Source of the DNA: Yoonia maritima
GTDB lineage: Bacteria; Pseudomonadota; Alphaproteobacteria; Rhodobacterales; Rhodobacteraceae
NCBI RefSeq assembly: GCF_003003285.1
Contig: NZ_PVTP01000007.1
Span: 124,001 to 188,000, forward strand
Direction of reading: 5' to 3'
DNA length: 64,000 nt
Under the pieces are notes generated by a model. That model worked only from the letters and a program-made list of their open reading frames with translations, was not told where the DNA came from and searched no databases. Below, in pieces: positions 9,464-18,810 of this stretch (positions within the stretch are counted from its first letter, which is position 1; each line of letters starts with the position of its first letter). Position numbers and translations under genes: made by a program.

Positions 9464-10042
9464 ATGCCCGCGCTGAAACCCACTGAAATCACTGGCGAAG
9501 TTGTTTGGATCGGGCATGTGCCTGATCGTGATGCATCGCTAAAGTCATCTGGCCAAACTGAAGCAGAGCTAACCTTTGCAGGTATCCCTGGCGAAGAACA
9601 CGGCGGTCTGACACGCCCATCCTGTTCACGTGTCGTGAGCCAGCATCCGCGTGGGACAGAGATTCGCAATGTTCGCCAGTTGTCTGTTACTTCGACCGAA
9701 GAACTGGCCGAGATCGCGGCAGAGATTGGCTTGGAGCAGCTAGAGCCGGCATACGTCGGAGCATCGTTGGTCGTGAAGGGCATCCCCGATTTCACACATT
9801 TGCCGCCGTCTTCGCGCCTGCAGTTCCCAGACGGGTCTGTGATCGTCGTGGATATGGAAAACCGTCCGTGCAATTTGCCTGCCAAGGTGATCGAAAACGA
9901 CTTTCCTGGGGCAGGGCGAAAATTTAAAGCTGCCGCCGAAAATAAACGCGGAGTGACCGCGTGGGTCGAACGTGAAGGTCGGGTAAAAGTTGGCGATACG
10001 GTACGCCTACATGTGCCAGACCAACGCGCATGGCAGCCATAG
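9464..10042 (+). CDS. MOSC domain-containing protein
   Basis: A 192-residue single-domain MOSC protein, related to the C-terminal domain of molybdenum cofactor sulfurases and to YiiM/YuaD-type proteins. MOSC domains bind Moco or handle activated sulfur through a conserved Cys; here the ENRPCNLPA segment (about residues 127-135) supplies the candidate Cys. The N-terminal part contains SRVVSQHPRGTEIRN, typical of the small stand-alone MOSC family. The ATG has AAAGG upstream. It appears monocistronic, between the ftsH terminator and folD. Whether it is a reductase-type or sulfur-carrier protein cannot be decided from sequence. A modABC locus lies 46 kb away in this window, compatible with Moco use. 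Confidence 0.83.
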   Translation: MPALKPTEITGEVVWIGHVPDRDASLKSSGQTEAELTFAGIPGEEHGGLTRPSCSRVVSQHPRGTEIRNVRQLSVTSTEELAEIAAEIGLEQLEPAYVGASLVVKGIPDFTHLPPSSRLQFPDGSVIVVDMENRPCNLPAKVIENDFPGAGRKFKAAAENKRGVTAWVEREGRVKVGDTVRLHVPDQRAWQP

Positions 10043-10059
10043 GTTTCTGATCCGAAACT

Positions 10060-10080
10060 AACGGCCAGCGGCTGGCGTTT
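10060..10080 (+). terminator. possible terminator after the MOSC gene
   Basis: A small hairpin 17 bases after the MOSC stop: GCCAG (10064-10068) pairs with CTGGC (10072-10076), extended by AAC/GTT with one bulged G, followed by TTTCT. The T tract is short, so termination is only plausible. Confidence 0.45.
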
Positions 10081-10227
10081 CTGGCTACCTATGCGTCGAA
10101 TACCGGCATCGCGCGACTTGATCGCTGTTTAATTTCAAGATGAATAGGCAAGGTATTTGCGCCTCACCGCATTTGGCGGTAGGGCTGCGCTGCCTGCACA
10201 CGCAACCATTGCCGGGAAGACGATAGA

Positions 10228-11121
10228 ATGACAGCAACTGTAATCGATGGAAAAGCCTTTGCCGCCACTGTGCGTGGGAAAGTCGCCGAACATGTAACCC
10301 GGTTGAAAGAGGTCCATGGGATCACCCCCGGATTGGCAGTGGTACTGGTGGGCGAAGACCCAGCTAGCCAAGTCTACGTCCGTTCAAAGGGTAAGATGAC
10401 AGTCGAAGTCGGCATGAACAGCTATGAACACAAGTTGGACGTTGACACATCAGAAGAAGCGCTTTTGGCGCTGATTGATCAGCTGAACAATGATCCTGCG
10501 GTTCATGGTATTCTGGTCCAACTACCGTTGCCTGATCATCTGGATAGCGATCTGGTGATCAACAGTATCGACCCCGCTAAAGATGTTGATGGTTTCCATA
10601 TCTCGAACGTGGGACTGCTGGGCACTGGACAGAAAAGCATGGTGCCATGCACCCCGCTGGGATGCCTAATGATGCTGCGCGATCACCTTGGTTCTTTGTC
10701 TGGCCTGAATGCCGTTGTGGTTGGCCGGTCCAACATCGTGGGCAAACCGATGGCGCAACTGCTGTTGGGCGATAGCTGTACGGTTACGATTGCGCATAGT
10801 CGCACCAAAGATCTGCCCGCTGTTGTGCGCCAAGCAGACATTGTTGTTGCTGCGGTTGGACGCCCCCAAATGATTCCCGGTGATTGGATCAAACCCGGCG
10901 CCACAGTGATTGATGTGGGTATCAACCGGATCGAAAAGCCTGAGGGCGGCACGCGTCTGGTCGGTGACGTCGACTATGATAGCTGTGCAGCTGTTGCGGG
11001 TGCGATTACGCCTGTGCCCGGCGGAGTTGGCCCGATGACAATTGCCTGCTTGCTGGCCAATACGGTGACCGCATGTAGCCGCGCCAATGGGCTTAAGGAG
11101 CCTGAAGGGCTAACCGCCTAA
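10228..11121 (+). CDS. folD: bifunctional methylenetetrahydrofolate dehydrogenase/cyclohydrolase FolD
   Basis: A 297-residue cytosolic enzyme interconverting 5,10-methylene-, methenyl- and 10-formyl-tetrahydrofolate, supplying one-carbon units for purines and formyl-Met. The catalytic YxxxK is Y50-K54 (YVRSK); the [13 protein letters not shown] block and the PGGVGPMT motif are both intact. Length is typical. A 185-base gap separates it from the MOSC gene and it ends against a convergent gene across a short palindromic repeat. Assignment is firm. Confidence 0.96.
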   Translation: MTATVIDGKAFAATVRGKVAEHVTRLKEVHGITPGLAVVLVGEDPASQVYVRSKGKMTVEVGMNSYEHKLDVDTSEEALLALIDQLNNDPAVHGILVQLPLPDHLDSDLVINSIDPAKDVDGFHISNVGLLGTGQKSMVPCTPLGCLMMLRDHLGSLSGLNAVVVGRSNIVGKPMAQLLLGDSCTVTIAHSRTKDLPAVVRQADIVVAAVGRPQMIPGDWIKPGATVIDVGINRIEKPEGGTRLVGDVDYDSCAAVAGAITPVPGGVGPMTIACLLANTVTACSRANGLKEPEGLTA

Positions 11122-11129
11122 TCATTGGC

Positions 11130-11153
11130 GGGTGGATTAAAATCCACCCTACG
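11130..11153. repeat. short palindromic repeat, copy 1
   Basis: Perfect 9-bp inverted repeat GGGTGGATT-aa-AATCCACCC followed by TACG. It fills the space between the convergent folD and the dehydrogenase gene and overlaps the latter's stop codon. Three related copies occur at 33.4 and 36.1 kb. It may act as a transcription terminator or processing site for both genes; it is the best-formed copy of the family. Confidence 0.75.
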
Positions 11154-11934
11154 GCTTGGGGCGCGGTTTTAGCTGGCGGATTGCCGTTTGAACCGCTTCG
11201 GGCAGGGCCGTGTTCGTATCTGGTGCGATATCAAGTGCGGCACCAACATCTTTGGCCAATATGCCGATGCTGTTGTCATCGCTGAACCCGTCACGTGCGA
11301 ATTCGATCTCGTCAAATCCAGAGGCTAGCCAGTTCTGCCCTGATGCCGTTCCGATGAGCGCCAGTAGCTTTTTCTCGTCCACGCCCTGTGTATCGCCCCA
11401 GTCCAACACAAGCCGTGTCATCGCTATATGAGAGGCCGCAAGAAGGTTGTTCAGCACCTTGCCCGTCATCCCTGCGCCATAGCCGCCCATATGGTGGATT
11501 TCTTGGCCCATGGCCTGCAGCAGTGGCATGATGGGGGTAGGGTCACCGCCGACCATGAATGTAAGCGTACCAGCCTGTGCACGTACCTGCGCACCGGACA
11601 TGGGCGCGTCGATAAGCGTGATCCGATCGGGGATACGGGAAAGAAGTGATTTGACGTAATTCGGGGAAAGAGTTGAGCTGATAACAATAGTCCGAAGCGT
11701 CTTTGTGCGTGCGACCACAGCCTGATCGTCAAACAACAATGCATCCGTCTCGGCCGCGTCACGTACGACGGTAATTAGGGTCGTAAGGCCATCGCAAAAG
11801 GCATCTATATCTGTGCCAACCCCGGCATCAGGACTGGGGTCATAACCGCGCGCATTGAACCCAACCTTTTGTAGGTTCTTCAGCATCGGCCCACCCATGC
11901 GGCCGCACCCTGCAACACCTATCAGCTCTGTCAT
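11149..11934 (-). CDS. beta-hydroxyacid dehydrogenase family oxidoreductase (3-hydroxyisobutyrate dehydrogenase-like)
   Basis: A 261-residue NAD(P)-dependent enzyme of the 3-hydroxyisobutyrate/6-phosphogluconate dehydrogenase-like family. The Rossmann motif GCGRMG is at residues 9-14, and GKVLNNLL in the second domain carries the family's catalytic lysine. A DAPMSGA block corresponds to the substrate loop. The start chosen (MTELIG) places the Rossmann strand at the N-terminus and is preceded by GGGGGA; a longer frame to 12057 would run into the next gene and is rejected. It is about 30 residues shorter than typical 3-hydroxyisobutyrate dehydrogenases. Substrate is not predictable. Confidence 0.85.
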   Translation of the reverse strand: MTELIGVAGCGRMGGPMLKNLQKVGFNARGYDPSPDAGVGTDIDAFCDGLTTLITVVRDAAETDALLFDDQAVVARTKTLRTIVISSTLSPNYVKSLLSRIPDRITLIDAPMSGAQVRAQAGTLTFMVGGDPTPIMPLLQAMGQEIHHMGGYGAGMTGKVLNNLLAASHIAMTRLVLDWGDTQGVDEKKLLALIGTASGQNWLASGFDEIEFARDGFSDDNSIGILAKDVGAALDIAPDTNTALPEAVQTAIRQLKPRPKP

Positions 11935-12004
11935 TCTATCCCCCAAAAGAAAAAGACTTCCCTTTGTTAAAGGGAAGCCAGTTGCTTGGGAATTAAAAAT
12001 GCTA

Positions 12005-13315
12005 CTAGTGAACGATGTCTTCTTCCTTAACGAACATGTTCGCCCATGCGCGATCAATCAATTCGGGCGTCATCTGGTTAGGGATGCCTTCGAATTCGCA
12101 GATAGAAATCATCTGGTCGATCAGGAAAATAGGTTGATAGTTAGCGTATAGATTATCGATTTCAGGGTAGCGTACATTCAGCAGGTGAACGAGCGTGTCT
12201 TCATCCAGCGGCATTTTGCGTTTACGTGCAACCATCGCGAAGATCTTAAGGAAGTCTTCTTGGTGTGGGCCGTCAATCTTGATCTTGTAGAAGATACGAC
12301 GCAAAGCCGCTTTATCGAAGATCGCGTTCGGGTGAAAGTTGGTCGAGAAGATAACAAGCGTGTCGAATGGTACTTCGAACTTTTCACCTGATTGCAGGGC
12401 CAAAATATCTTTGTTTTCTTCGAGCGGAACAATCCAGCGGTTCACAAGAGTCTGTGGCGGTTCGGCCTGACGCCCAAGGTCATCCACGATGAAGATGCCG
12501 CCAGTGGACTTAAGCTGCAAAGGCGCTTGGTAAGTCCGGGCTGTTGGGTTGTAGACGAGATCAAGCATCGACAGTGACAATTCACCACCAGTAATAACGG
12601 TTGGGCGTTCACAGCGCACATAGCGGGTATCAAATCGACCAGATGTCCGGCGCAGACTGTTTGGGTCGTCTATGTCATCTTCGGCAGCAGAGTGTACGAT
12701 TGGATCATAAACCGTGATCACCTGACCCGAATATTCGATCGCACGCGGGACATAGATTTTGTCACCCAACGCATCACGAATACCGTTCGAGATCGAGGAT
12801 TTACCGTTGCCCGGTGGTCCGTACATCAGGATGGAACGACCCGCACTGACCGCTGGACCAAGGTTGGACAGAAGATCAGGTGGAAGCACAAGATGCCCCA
12901 TCGCTGTCGACAGCTGGTCGCGTGTGATTTGAATGTTGCGGATCGATTGGCGCTGAATTTGTTCGCGATAGATATCCAGCGGGACAGGCATAGCGCCATA
13001 ATATTCAGACTGGCTTAATGCGTCGAGCGCACGCGCGCGTCCCGCATCAGTGAGCTGATAGCCCATTTCATTACCGCTGTTAGCATTCAACGTACCTGTT
13101 GCTTCAAGAAGCAACTGACCACGGGCCATGTCGACCAACTCTTGTGTGACGGGCACTGGCAAACAAATCGCCCGGCTTAGCAGGGATACTTGGTCAAGGT
13201 TCATGCGAAACATTGTTTTCAGCAAGATATCACGCATCATCGACATCGGAAGCAGCATGCCGTCAAGGCTGCGTGGTGCCGGGGGGGCCATTACGCTAGA
13301 GGATTGCACGTTCAT
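12005..13315 (-). CDS. AAA+ ATPase at the end of the tad cluster
   Basis: A 436-residue cytosolic AAA+ ATPase. Walker A GPPGNGKS is at residues 166-173 and Walker B IFIVDD at 274-279; FSTNFHPNAIFDKAALRR contains the expected sensor-1 Asn and arginine-finger region. The N-terminal 150 residues include a helix-turn-helix-like segment (GYQLTDAGRARALDAL, about 85-100). No transmembrane segment. The start is the ATG giving MNVQSS; upstream in-frame codons are unlikely to be translated. It lies 135 bases after the prepilin peptidase gene, on the same strand as the pilus genes. I recall similar ATPases beside tad clusters in roseobacters, but its function is not established. Confidence 0.8.
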   Translation of the reverse strand: MNVQSSSVMAPPAPRSLDGMLLPMSMMRDILLKTMFRMNLDQVSLLSRAICLPVPVTQELVDMARGQLLLEATGTLNANSGNEMGYQLTDAGRARALDALSQSEYYGAMPVPLDIYREQIQRQSIRNIQITRDQLSTAMGHLVLPPDLLSNLGPAVSAGRSILMYGPPGNGKSSISNGIRDALGDKIYVPRAIEYSGQVITVYDPIVHSAAEDDIDDPNSLRRTSGRFDTRYVRCERPTVITGGELSLSMLDLVYNPTARTYQAPLQLKSTGGIFIVDDLGRQAEPPQTLVNRWIVPLEENKDILALQSGEKFEVPFDTLVIFSTNFHPNAIFDKAALRRIFYKIKIDGPHQEDFLKIFAMVARKRKMPLDEDTLVHLLNVRYPEIDNLYANYQPIFLIDQMISICEFEGIPNQMTPELIDRAWANMFVKEEDIVH

Positions 13316-13450
13316 TTCTTTCTGGCCTATCGCAAATAATTCAGGATCCGCACGTAAATGCGATTTTGTATCAACAAGATTGCAGCCTATTGTGGCGAAA
13401 TAGTGAACAAACATGTGCCTGTAAAAGGCATTGCACGATGCATAATTGAG

Positions 13451-13939
13451 TTAGCGAAAAATCGCTACAACTAACAAATAACACAAAAGCGTGCCGCTAA
13501 GGGCTAGTCCCTTTGGAAATTTAGATTTTTCCCAACTGATCCAATCTGGAGCGAAACTTCGAAGGGGGCTGTGTTTTACTGCTCTATGTGTAATCAGCGC
13601 TGCAATGAGGCACGATGCATAGATAAGCATAATGTCACGAAGGTCGGCGACCGATAGCATAGGTGACGCTGCGGCCATAAATTTAACGTCGCCGCCGCCG
13701 ATCACGCCAGACATCCAAAATAAAATACCAACGGCAAGCACGACAATAAAGTGCGTCCAATGCCACAGATAAAGATCGAAGGGTAACGCGAAAATGCCCA
13801 AAATAGCGTAGCTGAGCAAAAGTGCTCCTGACGCGATATTTGGGATTTTCATACTGCGCATATCATTCCATGCGACAAATATCGCAATGGGGATGACTGC
13901 TGGTAAAAACCAAAGCGCGGCATATGCGGTTAATCCCAT
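13451..13939 (-). CDS. cpaA: prepilin peptidase CpaA/TadV
   Basis: A 162-residue integral membrane aspartyl protease that cleaves and matures Flp-type prepilins. Both catalytic aspartates are visible: Asp26 in NDMRSMKIPN and Asp84 in GGGDVK (81-86). It has about five to six hydrophobic segments and lacks the N-terminal methyltransferase domain of PilD, as expected for the short TadV/CpaA form. It begins three bases after the TPR lipoprotein gene, in the same unit. Assignment is firm. Confidence 0.92.
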   Translation of the reverse strand: MGLTAYAALWFLPAVIPIAIFVAWNDMRSMKIPNIASGALLLSYAILGIFALPFDLYLWHWTHFIVVLAVGILFWMSGVIGGGDVKFMAAASPMLSVADLRDIMLIYASCLIAALITHRAVKHSPLRSFAPDWISWEKSKFPKGLALSGTLLCYLLVVAIFR

Positions 13940-13942
13940 GAT

Positions 13943-14797
13943 CTAGTTTACCGCGTTGTTTTCGATGGCTTGCAGTGCGCGAACTGCTTCTTCAAAGTGC
14001 CTTGGGTGCGTTTCAATTGCGTCCGCTAACAGTGTTTTTCCGGTCGAAATATCGTTTTGCTTAATCGCTGCAAGAGCGAGGGTGTAAAGTAATTGGGCAC
14101 GTTCAACTTGCGTCATCTGCACGACAGGGAGAGTATACTTCCGCTGTGCACCCCGTGCGAGTACAAGGTTATTTTTTGCCGTAAAGAGCCTTGGGTCGTG
14201 GCGCAACGCGTCAGTAAACAGGCGTTCTGCACCGCGATAATCCCCGCGGGTTAGCTTGGAATAGCCCCAGTTATTATAAACCGATGCAGGGCGCGTCGTC
14301 AGTCCGGCTGCTGTTTCATAAAAACTATCGGCCTTTTCCCATTGCTGGCGGCTATCCGCGACCATTGCCTCAAAGCGGTAACGCTTAAAGGTTTCATAGG
14401 TTGGCGGAACCGTATTGAGTTGTGCGGCTGCGTCATCCCATCGGCTTGCGCGAATAAGTGCACCTGCGAGCTCAACCGTGTCTTCACTGGTGGCCTCAGG
14501 ATGGGAAATAACAGTTTCCCATGCTGCAATGCCATCAGGTACACGTCCGGCTCGAATGAGTGATGCAGCAAGGCCGCGTTGTAGATCTACTCTTTCAGGG
14601 TGGTTTTCAACGGCGTTGGCGAAATAGCGCACAGCCTCTTCAGGGTCGCCGACTGTCAGCATGACCTCGTTGAGGTTAGATTCATCAATGACGTTAATGT
14701 CACTCATGGCTTCTTGAACCTGCTCTTCGCCGGATTTTGCGCACGCGGAAAGCATAATCGTTGCCGTGCATAGCGTCAGAATAATAGAGTGGCGCAT
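13943..14797 (-). CDS. tadD: TadD-type TPR lipoprotein
   Basis: A 284-residue lipoprotein with a lipobox LSAC ending at Cys19 and several TPR repeats over about residues 45-275. TadD-like TPR lipoproteins act as pilotins or assembly factors for the Tad outer-membrane secretin. It is the second of two adjacent TPR lipoprotein genes here (the other at 14827-15384), so the tadD symbol is by position; either could be the functional TadD. The prepilin peptidase gene follows after three bases. Confidence 0.8.
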   Translation of the reverse strand: MRHSIILTLCTATIMLSACAKSGEEQVQEAMSDINVIDESNLNEVMLTVGDPEEAVRYFANAVENHPERVDLQRGLAASLIRAGRVPDGIAAWETVISHPEATSEDTVELAGALIRASRWDDAAAQLNTVPPTYETFKRYRFEAMVADSRQQWEKADSFYETAAGLTTRPASVYNNWGYSKLTRGDYRGAERLFTDALRHDPRLFTAKNNLVLARGAQRKYTLPVVQMTQVERAQLLYTLALAAIKQNDISTGKTLLADAIETHPRHFEEAVRALQAIENNAVN

Positions 14798-14826
14798 ATT
14801 TTTTGCGTCCTTTTGCTGCTCTTATC

Positions 14827-15384
14827 TTAAAGGTCCGACATGAGTACAAAATCTCCTGCACCACGTCGGATTAGATTAAAGTTCTGATAATCTTCTAGCA
14901 CAGTATTGTCAGAGTTTTCCAACATTGTGAGTGCAAGGCGCAAGTTGTCGCGGATTTCGTCCGAGTTTCCACTATCAGCAGCGTAAGCACGACGAAAAAC
15001 TTCGCTAGCCTCAGCCGTTTTACCTTGCTCCATTAAGACCACACCAAGGTTATTCCAAGCGGGTGGAAAGCCCGGATCTTCTTCAATTGCGGATCTTAAC
15101 CAGCGCTCCGCTTGTCCAAGCCTGCCTAAGTTTAGATTTGCTGATCCGATGGCGGACATCGTATCAACATTTAGTCCCTGTTCGAATGCGGCGCGATTAT
15201 ACGCCTTGAGAGCAAGCTCGTATTCACCAGCGGCCATGAGGCGGTGTCCGACAATAAGACCATCCGTATCGCTTTGCCCAGCAATGCCGGGCGCATAAAC
15301 GCCATCGGCTGAAAGATTAACATCTCCTGTACAAGCTAATAGGCTTATTGAAACAAGCCCGCATATAGCTATACGAGTCCGCAT
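14827..15384 (-). CDS. TPR lipoprotein of the tad cluster
   Basis: A 185-residue lipoprotein; the lipobox SLLAC ends at Cys18. It contains three to four TPR repeats (about residues 45-150), with a canonical AWNNLGVVLMEQGKTAEA unit. It starts six bases after tadC and precedes the longer TPR lipoprotein by 29 bases. Two short TPR lipoproteins in tandem are common at alphaproteobacterial tad loci, and both probably help secretin assembly at the outer membrane. Its individual role is inferred from position only. Confidence 0.82.
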   Translation of the reverse strand: MRTRIAICGLVSISLLACTGDVNLSADGVYAPGIAGQSDTDGLIVGHRLMAAGEYELALKAYNRAAFEQGLNVDTMSAIGSANLNLGRLGQAERWLRSAIEEDPGFPPAWNNLGVVLMEQGKTAEASEVFRRAYAADSGNSDEIRDNLRLALTMLENSDNTVLEDYQNFNLIRRGAGDFVLMSDL

Positions 15385-15390
15385 CAGCTG

Positions 15391-16359
15391 CTATGCCGCG
15401 CCCAAATTTTTGGCGATTGCGTAAATGGAAGGGCCAATCAAAATTGCCATGAGTGGCGGTAGCGTCAGCATCATCGTTGCAAGCGTCATTTTCGTTGGAA
15501 GCTTGTTTGCCTTCTCCTCGGCACGCATCACACGCTTGTCACGCATCTCCAATGAGTACACCCGTAGCGCATCTGATATCGACGTACCAAATTGCTGTGA
15601 TTGCACCAACACAGTCACAAAGCTTGTGATATCCTGAACGCCGCAACGTTCGGCCATATCTTTCAAAACAGTAGTCTTATCCTTACCGGCTTTGGTTTCT
15701 TGGCCGACCATCTCAAATTCGTCAGAAATATCGGGAAAGCCAGAACGAAGTTCCTTTGAAACACGCATAATGGCTTGGTCCATTGATTGCCCGGCTTCTA
15801 CACAAACTAGCATAAGATCGAGCGCGTCAGGAAAACCATCTTCGATCGCACCTTGGCGGATCGCTTGACGACGGGTCGCCCAATACTTCGGAAGCATATA
15901 TCCTGCTCCGCCGGGGATCATTATGGTTAGAACCAAATCTTGAGTTGTCACATCTCCTTGCGACATTTTGAAAACTGCAAATATCCCACCGATAGCAAGA
16001 CCTAGTAGACCTAACGCAAATTGAAGGAAGTGGTAGGTTCGCACTGCATTTTTGCCGCGATAGCCTGCTTGGAGCAGTTTAAGTTTGACTGCTGAGTATT
16101 CGTCTTCGTTTTGGGGTTCCAAGAAACTCGAATACTTTTCGAGTTTGTCCTTACTATTTGCAGTTCGAAGCTTTTCGCCCTTAGACGTTTTTTTATCGGC
16201 TGCTCGATTGTTGGACTTCAGTCTATCAAGAGGGTCAACCTCTTTTTTTAGTAGCACTGGTAATGCTATGAGAACTAGGAAAAATCCGACAAGTCCAACA
16301 AGAATTAGTATCGCGTTGGGCCCAAGGAACTCTGTGAGTGTTGCTTGAATCGCTTCCAT
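15391..16359 (-). CDS. tadC: Tad pilus inner-membrane protein TadC
   Basis: A 322-residue inner-membrane platform protein with a type II secretion system F domain (about residues 170-300) between transmembrane helices near the N-terminus, around 120-165, and at the C-terminus. With TadB it forms the membrane platform that works with the CpaF ATPase in Flp pilus assembly. The start ATG has AGGG/GAAG just upstream, and tadB ends 10 bases before it; a longer frame to 16407 would overlap tadB and is rejected. Assignment is firm. Confidence 0.92.
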   Translation of the reverse strand: MEAIQATLTEFLGPNAILILVGLVGFFLVLIALPVLLKKEVDPLDRLKSNNRAADKKTSKGEKLRTANSKDKLEKYSSFLEPQNEDEYSAVKLKLLQAGYRGKNAVRTYHFLQFALGLLGLAIGGIFAVFKMSQGDVTTQDLVLTIMIPGGAGYMLPKYWATRRQAIRQGAIEDGFPDALDLMLVCVEAGQSMDQAIMRVSKELRSGFPDISDEFEMVGQETKAGKDKTTVLKDMAERCGVQDITSFVTVLVQSQQFGTSISDALRVYSLEMRDKRVMRAEEKANKLPTKMTLATMMLTLPPLMAILIGPSIYAIAKNLGAA

Positions 16360-16369
16360 AACTTCACCC

Positions 16370-17335
16370 TTAAACTTTGATATCGACAAGTGATCGCATG
16401 ACCACAATATTTAGAATGAGAAACCCAGCAATCACAAAACAAGCGGGAATGAAAAAAGAGCTTTCCATCACTTCATCGAAATAGTCAGGCTTAACCAAAG
16501 TGATCAGCACCAACGCAAGCAGCGGAAAGGCTGACAGGAGGTTGCCAGACCATTTAGCTTCAGCTGTAATCGCGCTAACGCGGCGAAACAGGCGGAAACG
16601 GGCACGAATAACTTTTGCAAGACCATCGAGAATTTCCGCCAAATTGCCGCCAGATGTTTGCTGGATGGTTACAGCGACCGCAAGAAACCGCATGTCTTGG
16701 TTGTCAAGCCGTTCCGCCATAGCTTTTAGCGTTTCGCCCATGTCACGACCATAAGCAGCTTCATCGGAAATCATACCAAACTCAGTGCCAAGCGGATCTG
16801 CGATTTCATTAGAAACGATTTGTAACGAGTTTGAAAATGGGTGGCCTACGCGCAGTGAACGCACCATTAGTTCAACGGCTTCGGGCAATTGCTCGCCGAT
16901 CATTGTCATCCGTTTTTTGGCTTTGCGACTAATCCAGACATACACACCAACAACGCCCATGAGCACGGCCACGGCAACACGTACTGGTCCGCCGAGTTGC
17001 GTCAATACTGTTAGCATAAGGAAGGCAACCACGCTAATGACGCCCATCAAAATTAGCAGCTGTGGAGGTGTAAATACGATATTTGCCTTCTGCGCTTTAC
17101 TCGCAAGTATTGAATAAATGGGAATGCTTTGCGACCGCATATGCTGCGTCATTTCTTTACGCAGCTGTTCCAGAACTTGTTCGCGGCTTCCGCCCTTATC
17201 AAGCATTTCAAGACGGCGGTTTACTTTGCCGTCCATGCTGATCGATTTGCCAAAGATAACAAGATAGACACCCTGAACCATCGCGACGACGGCGACAAAA
17301 ATCAGGATGTAGATAATAGGAGCAGCAGAAATCAT
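16370..17335 (-). CDS. tadB: Tad pilus inner-membrane protein TadB
   Basis: A 321-residue inner-membrane protein with an N-terminal helix (about 5-27), a pair of central helices (about 93-130), a T2SS-F domain (about 155-280) and C-terminal helices. Contains the family segment DPLGTEFGMISDEAAYGRDM. It pairs with TadC as the pilus assembly platform. It lies six bases after cpaF and ten before tadC. Assignment is firm. Confidence 0.93.
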   Translation of the reverse strand: MISAAPIIYILIFVAVVAMVQGVYLVIFGKSISMDGKVNRRLEMLDKGGSREQVLEQLRKEMTQHMRSQSIPIYSILASKAQKANIVFTPPQLLILMGVISVVAFLMLTVLTQLGGPVRVAVAVLMGVVGVYVWISRKAKKRMTMIGEQLPEAVELMVRSLRVGHPFSNSLQIVSNEIADPLGTEFGMISDEAAYGRDMGETLKAMAERLDNQDMRFLAVAVTIQQTSGGNLAEILDGLAKVIRARFRLFRRVSAITAEAKWSGNLLSAFPLLALVLITLVKPDYFDEVMESSFFIPACFVIAGFLILNIVVMRSLVDIKV

Positions 17336-17341
17336 CAGAGG

Positions 17342-18799
17342 TTACTCCGCAACCATTGGTTCAAAAATAGCTGGTGGCAGATCGTAGCCCCACAGCTTGA
17401 AGCGTTCAGAAAAGTGACTGCGCACGCCCGTGGCGGTGAAGTGGCCGATGATCTTGTTATCAGAGGTCAAACCTACACGCTGATAGCGGAAGATTTCTTG
17501 CATCGAAATAACGTCACCTTCCATCCCGGTGATTTCGGTGATCGATGTCATGCGACGCGAACCATCTTGAAGCCGAGATGCTTGTACAATCAAGTTAACC
17601 GCAGATGAAATTTGGCTTCGCATCGCTTTGATCGGCATTTCAATACCGGCCATAGCGATCATGTTTTCGAGACGAGACACACCATCGCGGGCGCTGTTGG
17701 CGTGGATCGTCGTCATCGAACCATCGTGACCCGTGTTCATGGCCTGCAGCATGTCGATAACTTCTTCACCACGTGTTTCCCCAACGATGATACGGTCAGG
17801 GCGCATACGCAGGGCGTTTTTCAAGCAGTCGCGCTGTGATACGCCACCTTTGCCTTCGACGTTTGGTGGGCGACTTTCCATGCGACCCACGTGTGTCTGT
17901 TGAAGTTGAAGTTCCGCTGTATCCTCGATTGTGAGGATGCGTTCTGCGTCATCGATAAAACCTGACAACGCGTTCAATGTTGTCGTTTTACCTGAACCAG
18001 TACCACCGGAAACGATGACGTTTAGGCGGGTTGAAACTGCGGCTTGCAGATATGCGGCCATTTCTTCGGTAAAAGCACCGAATTTAACGAGTTCTTCGAT
18101 CCCAAGTTTATCTTTTTTAAACTTACGAATTGAAACCAGACTGCCGTCAACGGCAATCGGCGGAACCATTGCGTTGAAACGTGAACCATCTGCAAGACGC
18201 GCATCGACGTAGGGGTTACTTTCGTCAACGCGGCGGCCCACGGCGGACACAATCTTATCAATAATGCGTAGAAGGTGTTTTTCGTCTTTAAACGTAACAT
18301 CGCTTAGCTGCAATTTACCGTCACGTTCGACAAATACCTGCTGTGGTCCGTTGACGAGAATATCGTTGACGGAGTCGTCTTTCAGGAGGGTTTCTAGTGG
18401 GCCAAGCCCGGTGACTTCAAAGAACAAATCCTGACTAAGAGTTTGGCGTTCATCGCGGTTGAGAACGATGCCCATATCTTCGAGAGTCTCGTTTGCAATT
18501 GCGTTAATCTCATTGCGTAGCTCTTGCTCTGACGCTGTTTCAAGTGCCGATAGGTTGAGGTTGTCGAGCAGGGCTTTGTGAAGCTCAAGCTTGATTTCAC
18601 CTAAGCGTTCTTTGCGGCGCTTGTCCTTGTCGACTGGCCCCGCATCGGCAGCACGTTTTTCAGGCATTGCCTTCATCAACGATTTGCGTGCTTCGTCGAC
18701 CTTAGGTGCAGCTGCAGGAGCTACTGCTGCTTTGGGACGCCCGGCTGCTGGCTTTGGTGCGTCCTTGGGGGCATTTGGCTTTTTATATTTTGAAAACAT
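17342..18799 (-). CDS. cpaF: Tad pilus assembly ATPase CpaF/TadA
   Basis: A 485-residue secretion-superfamily ATPase that powers Flp pilus extension. A low-complexity Ala/Pro/Lys-rich N-terminus (about 10-60) is followed by the N-terminal domain and a RecA-like ATPase core: Walker A GGTGSGKT at 265-272, an Asp box, Walker B around IIVGETRG, and the His box [10 protein letters not shown]. Length is within the family range. It begins 11 bases after cpaE, in the same unit. Assignment is firm. Confidence 0.95.
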   Translation of the reverse strand: MFSKYKKPNAPKDAPKPAAGRPKAAVAPAAAPKVDEARKSLMKAMPEKRAADAGPVDKDKRRKERLGEIKLELHKALLDNLNLSALETASEQELRNEINAIANETLEDMGIVLNRDERQTLSQDLFFEVTGLGPLETLLKDDSVNDILVNGPQQVFVERDGKLQLSDVTFKDEKHLLRIIDKIVSAVGRRVDESNPYVDARLADGSRFNAMVPPIAVDGSLVSIRKFKKDKLGIEELVKFGAFTEEMAAYLQAAVSTRLNVIVSGGTGSGKTTTLNALSGFIDDAERILTIEDTAELQLQQTHVGRMESRPPNVEGKGGVSQRDCLKNALRMRPDRIIVGETRGEEVIDMLQAMNTGHDGSMTTIHANSARDGVSRLENMIAMAGIEMPIKAMRSQISSAVNLIVQASRLQDGSRRMTSITEITGMEGDVISMQEIFRYQRVGLTSDNKIIGHFTATGVRSHFSERFKLWGYDLPPAIFEPMVAE

Positions 18800-18810
18800 A
18801 GTATTGCCTC

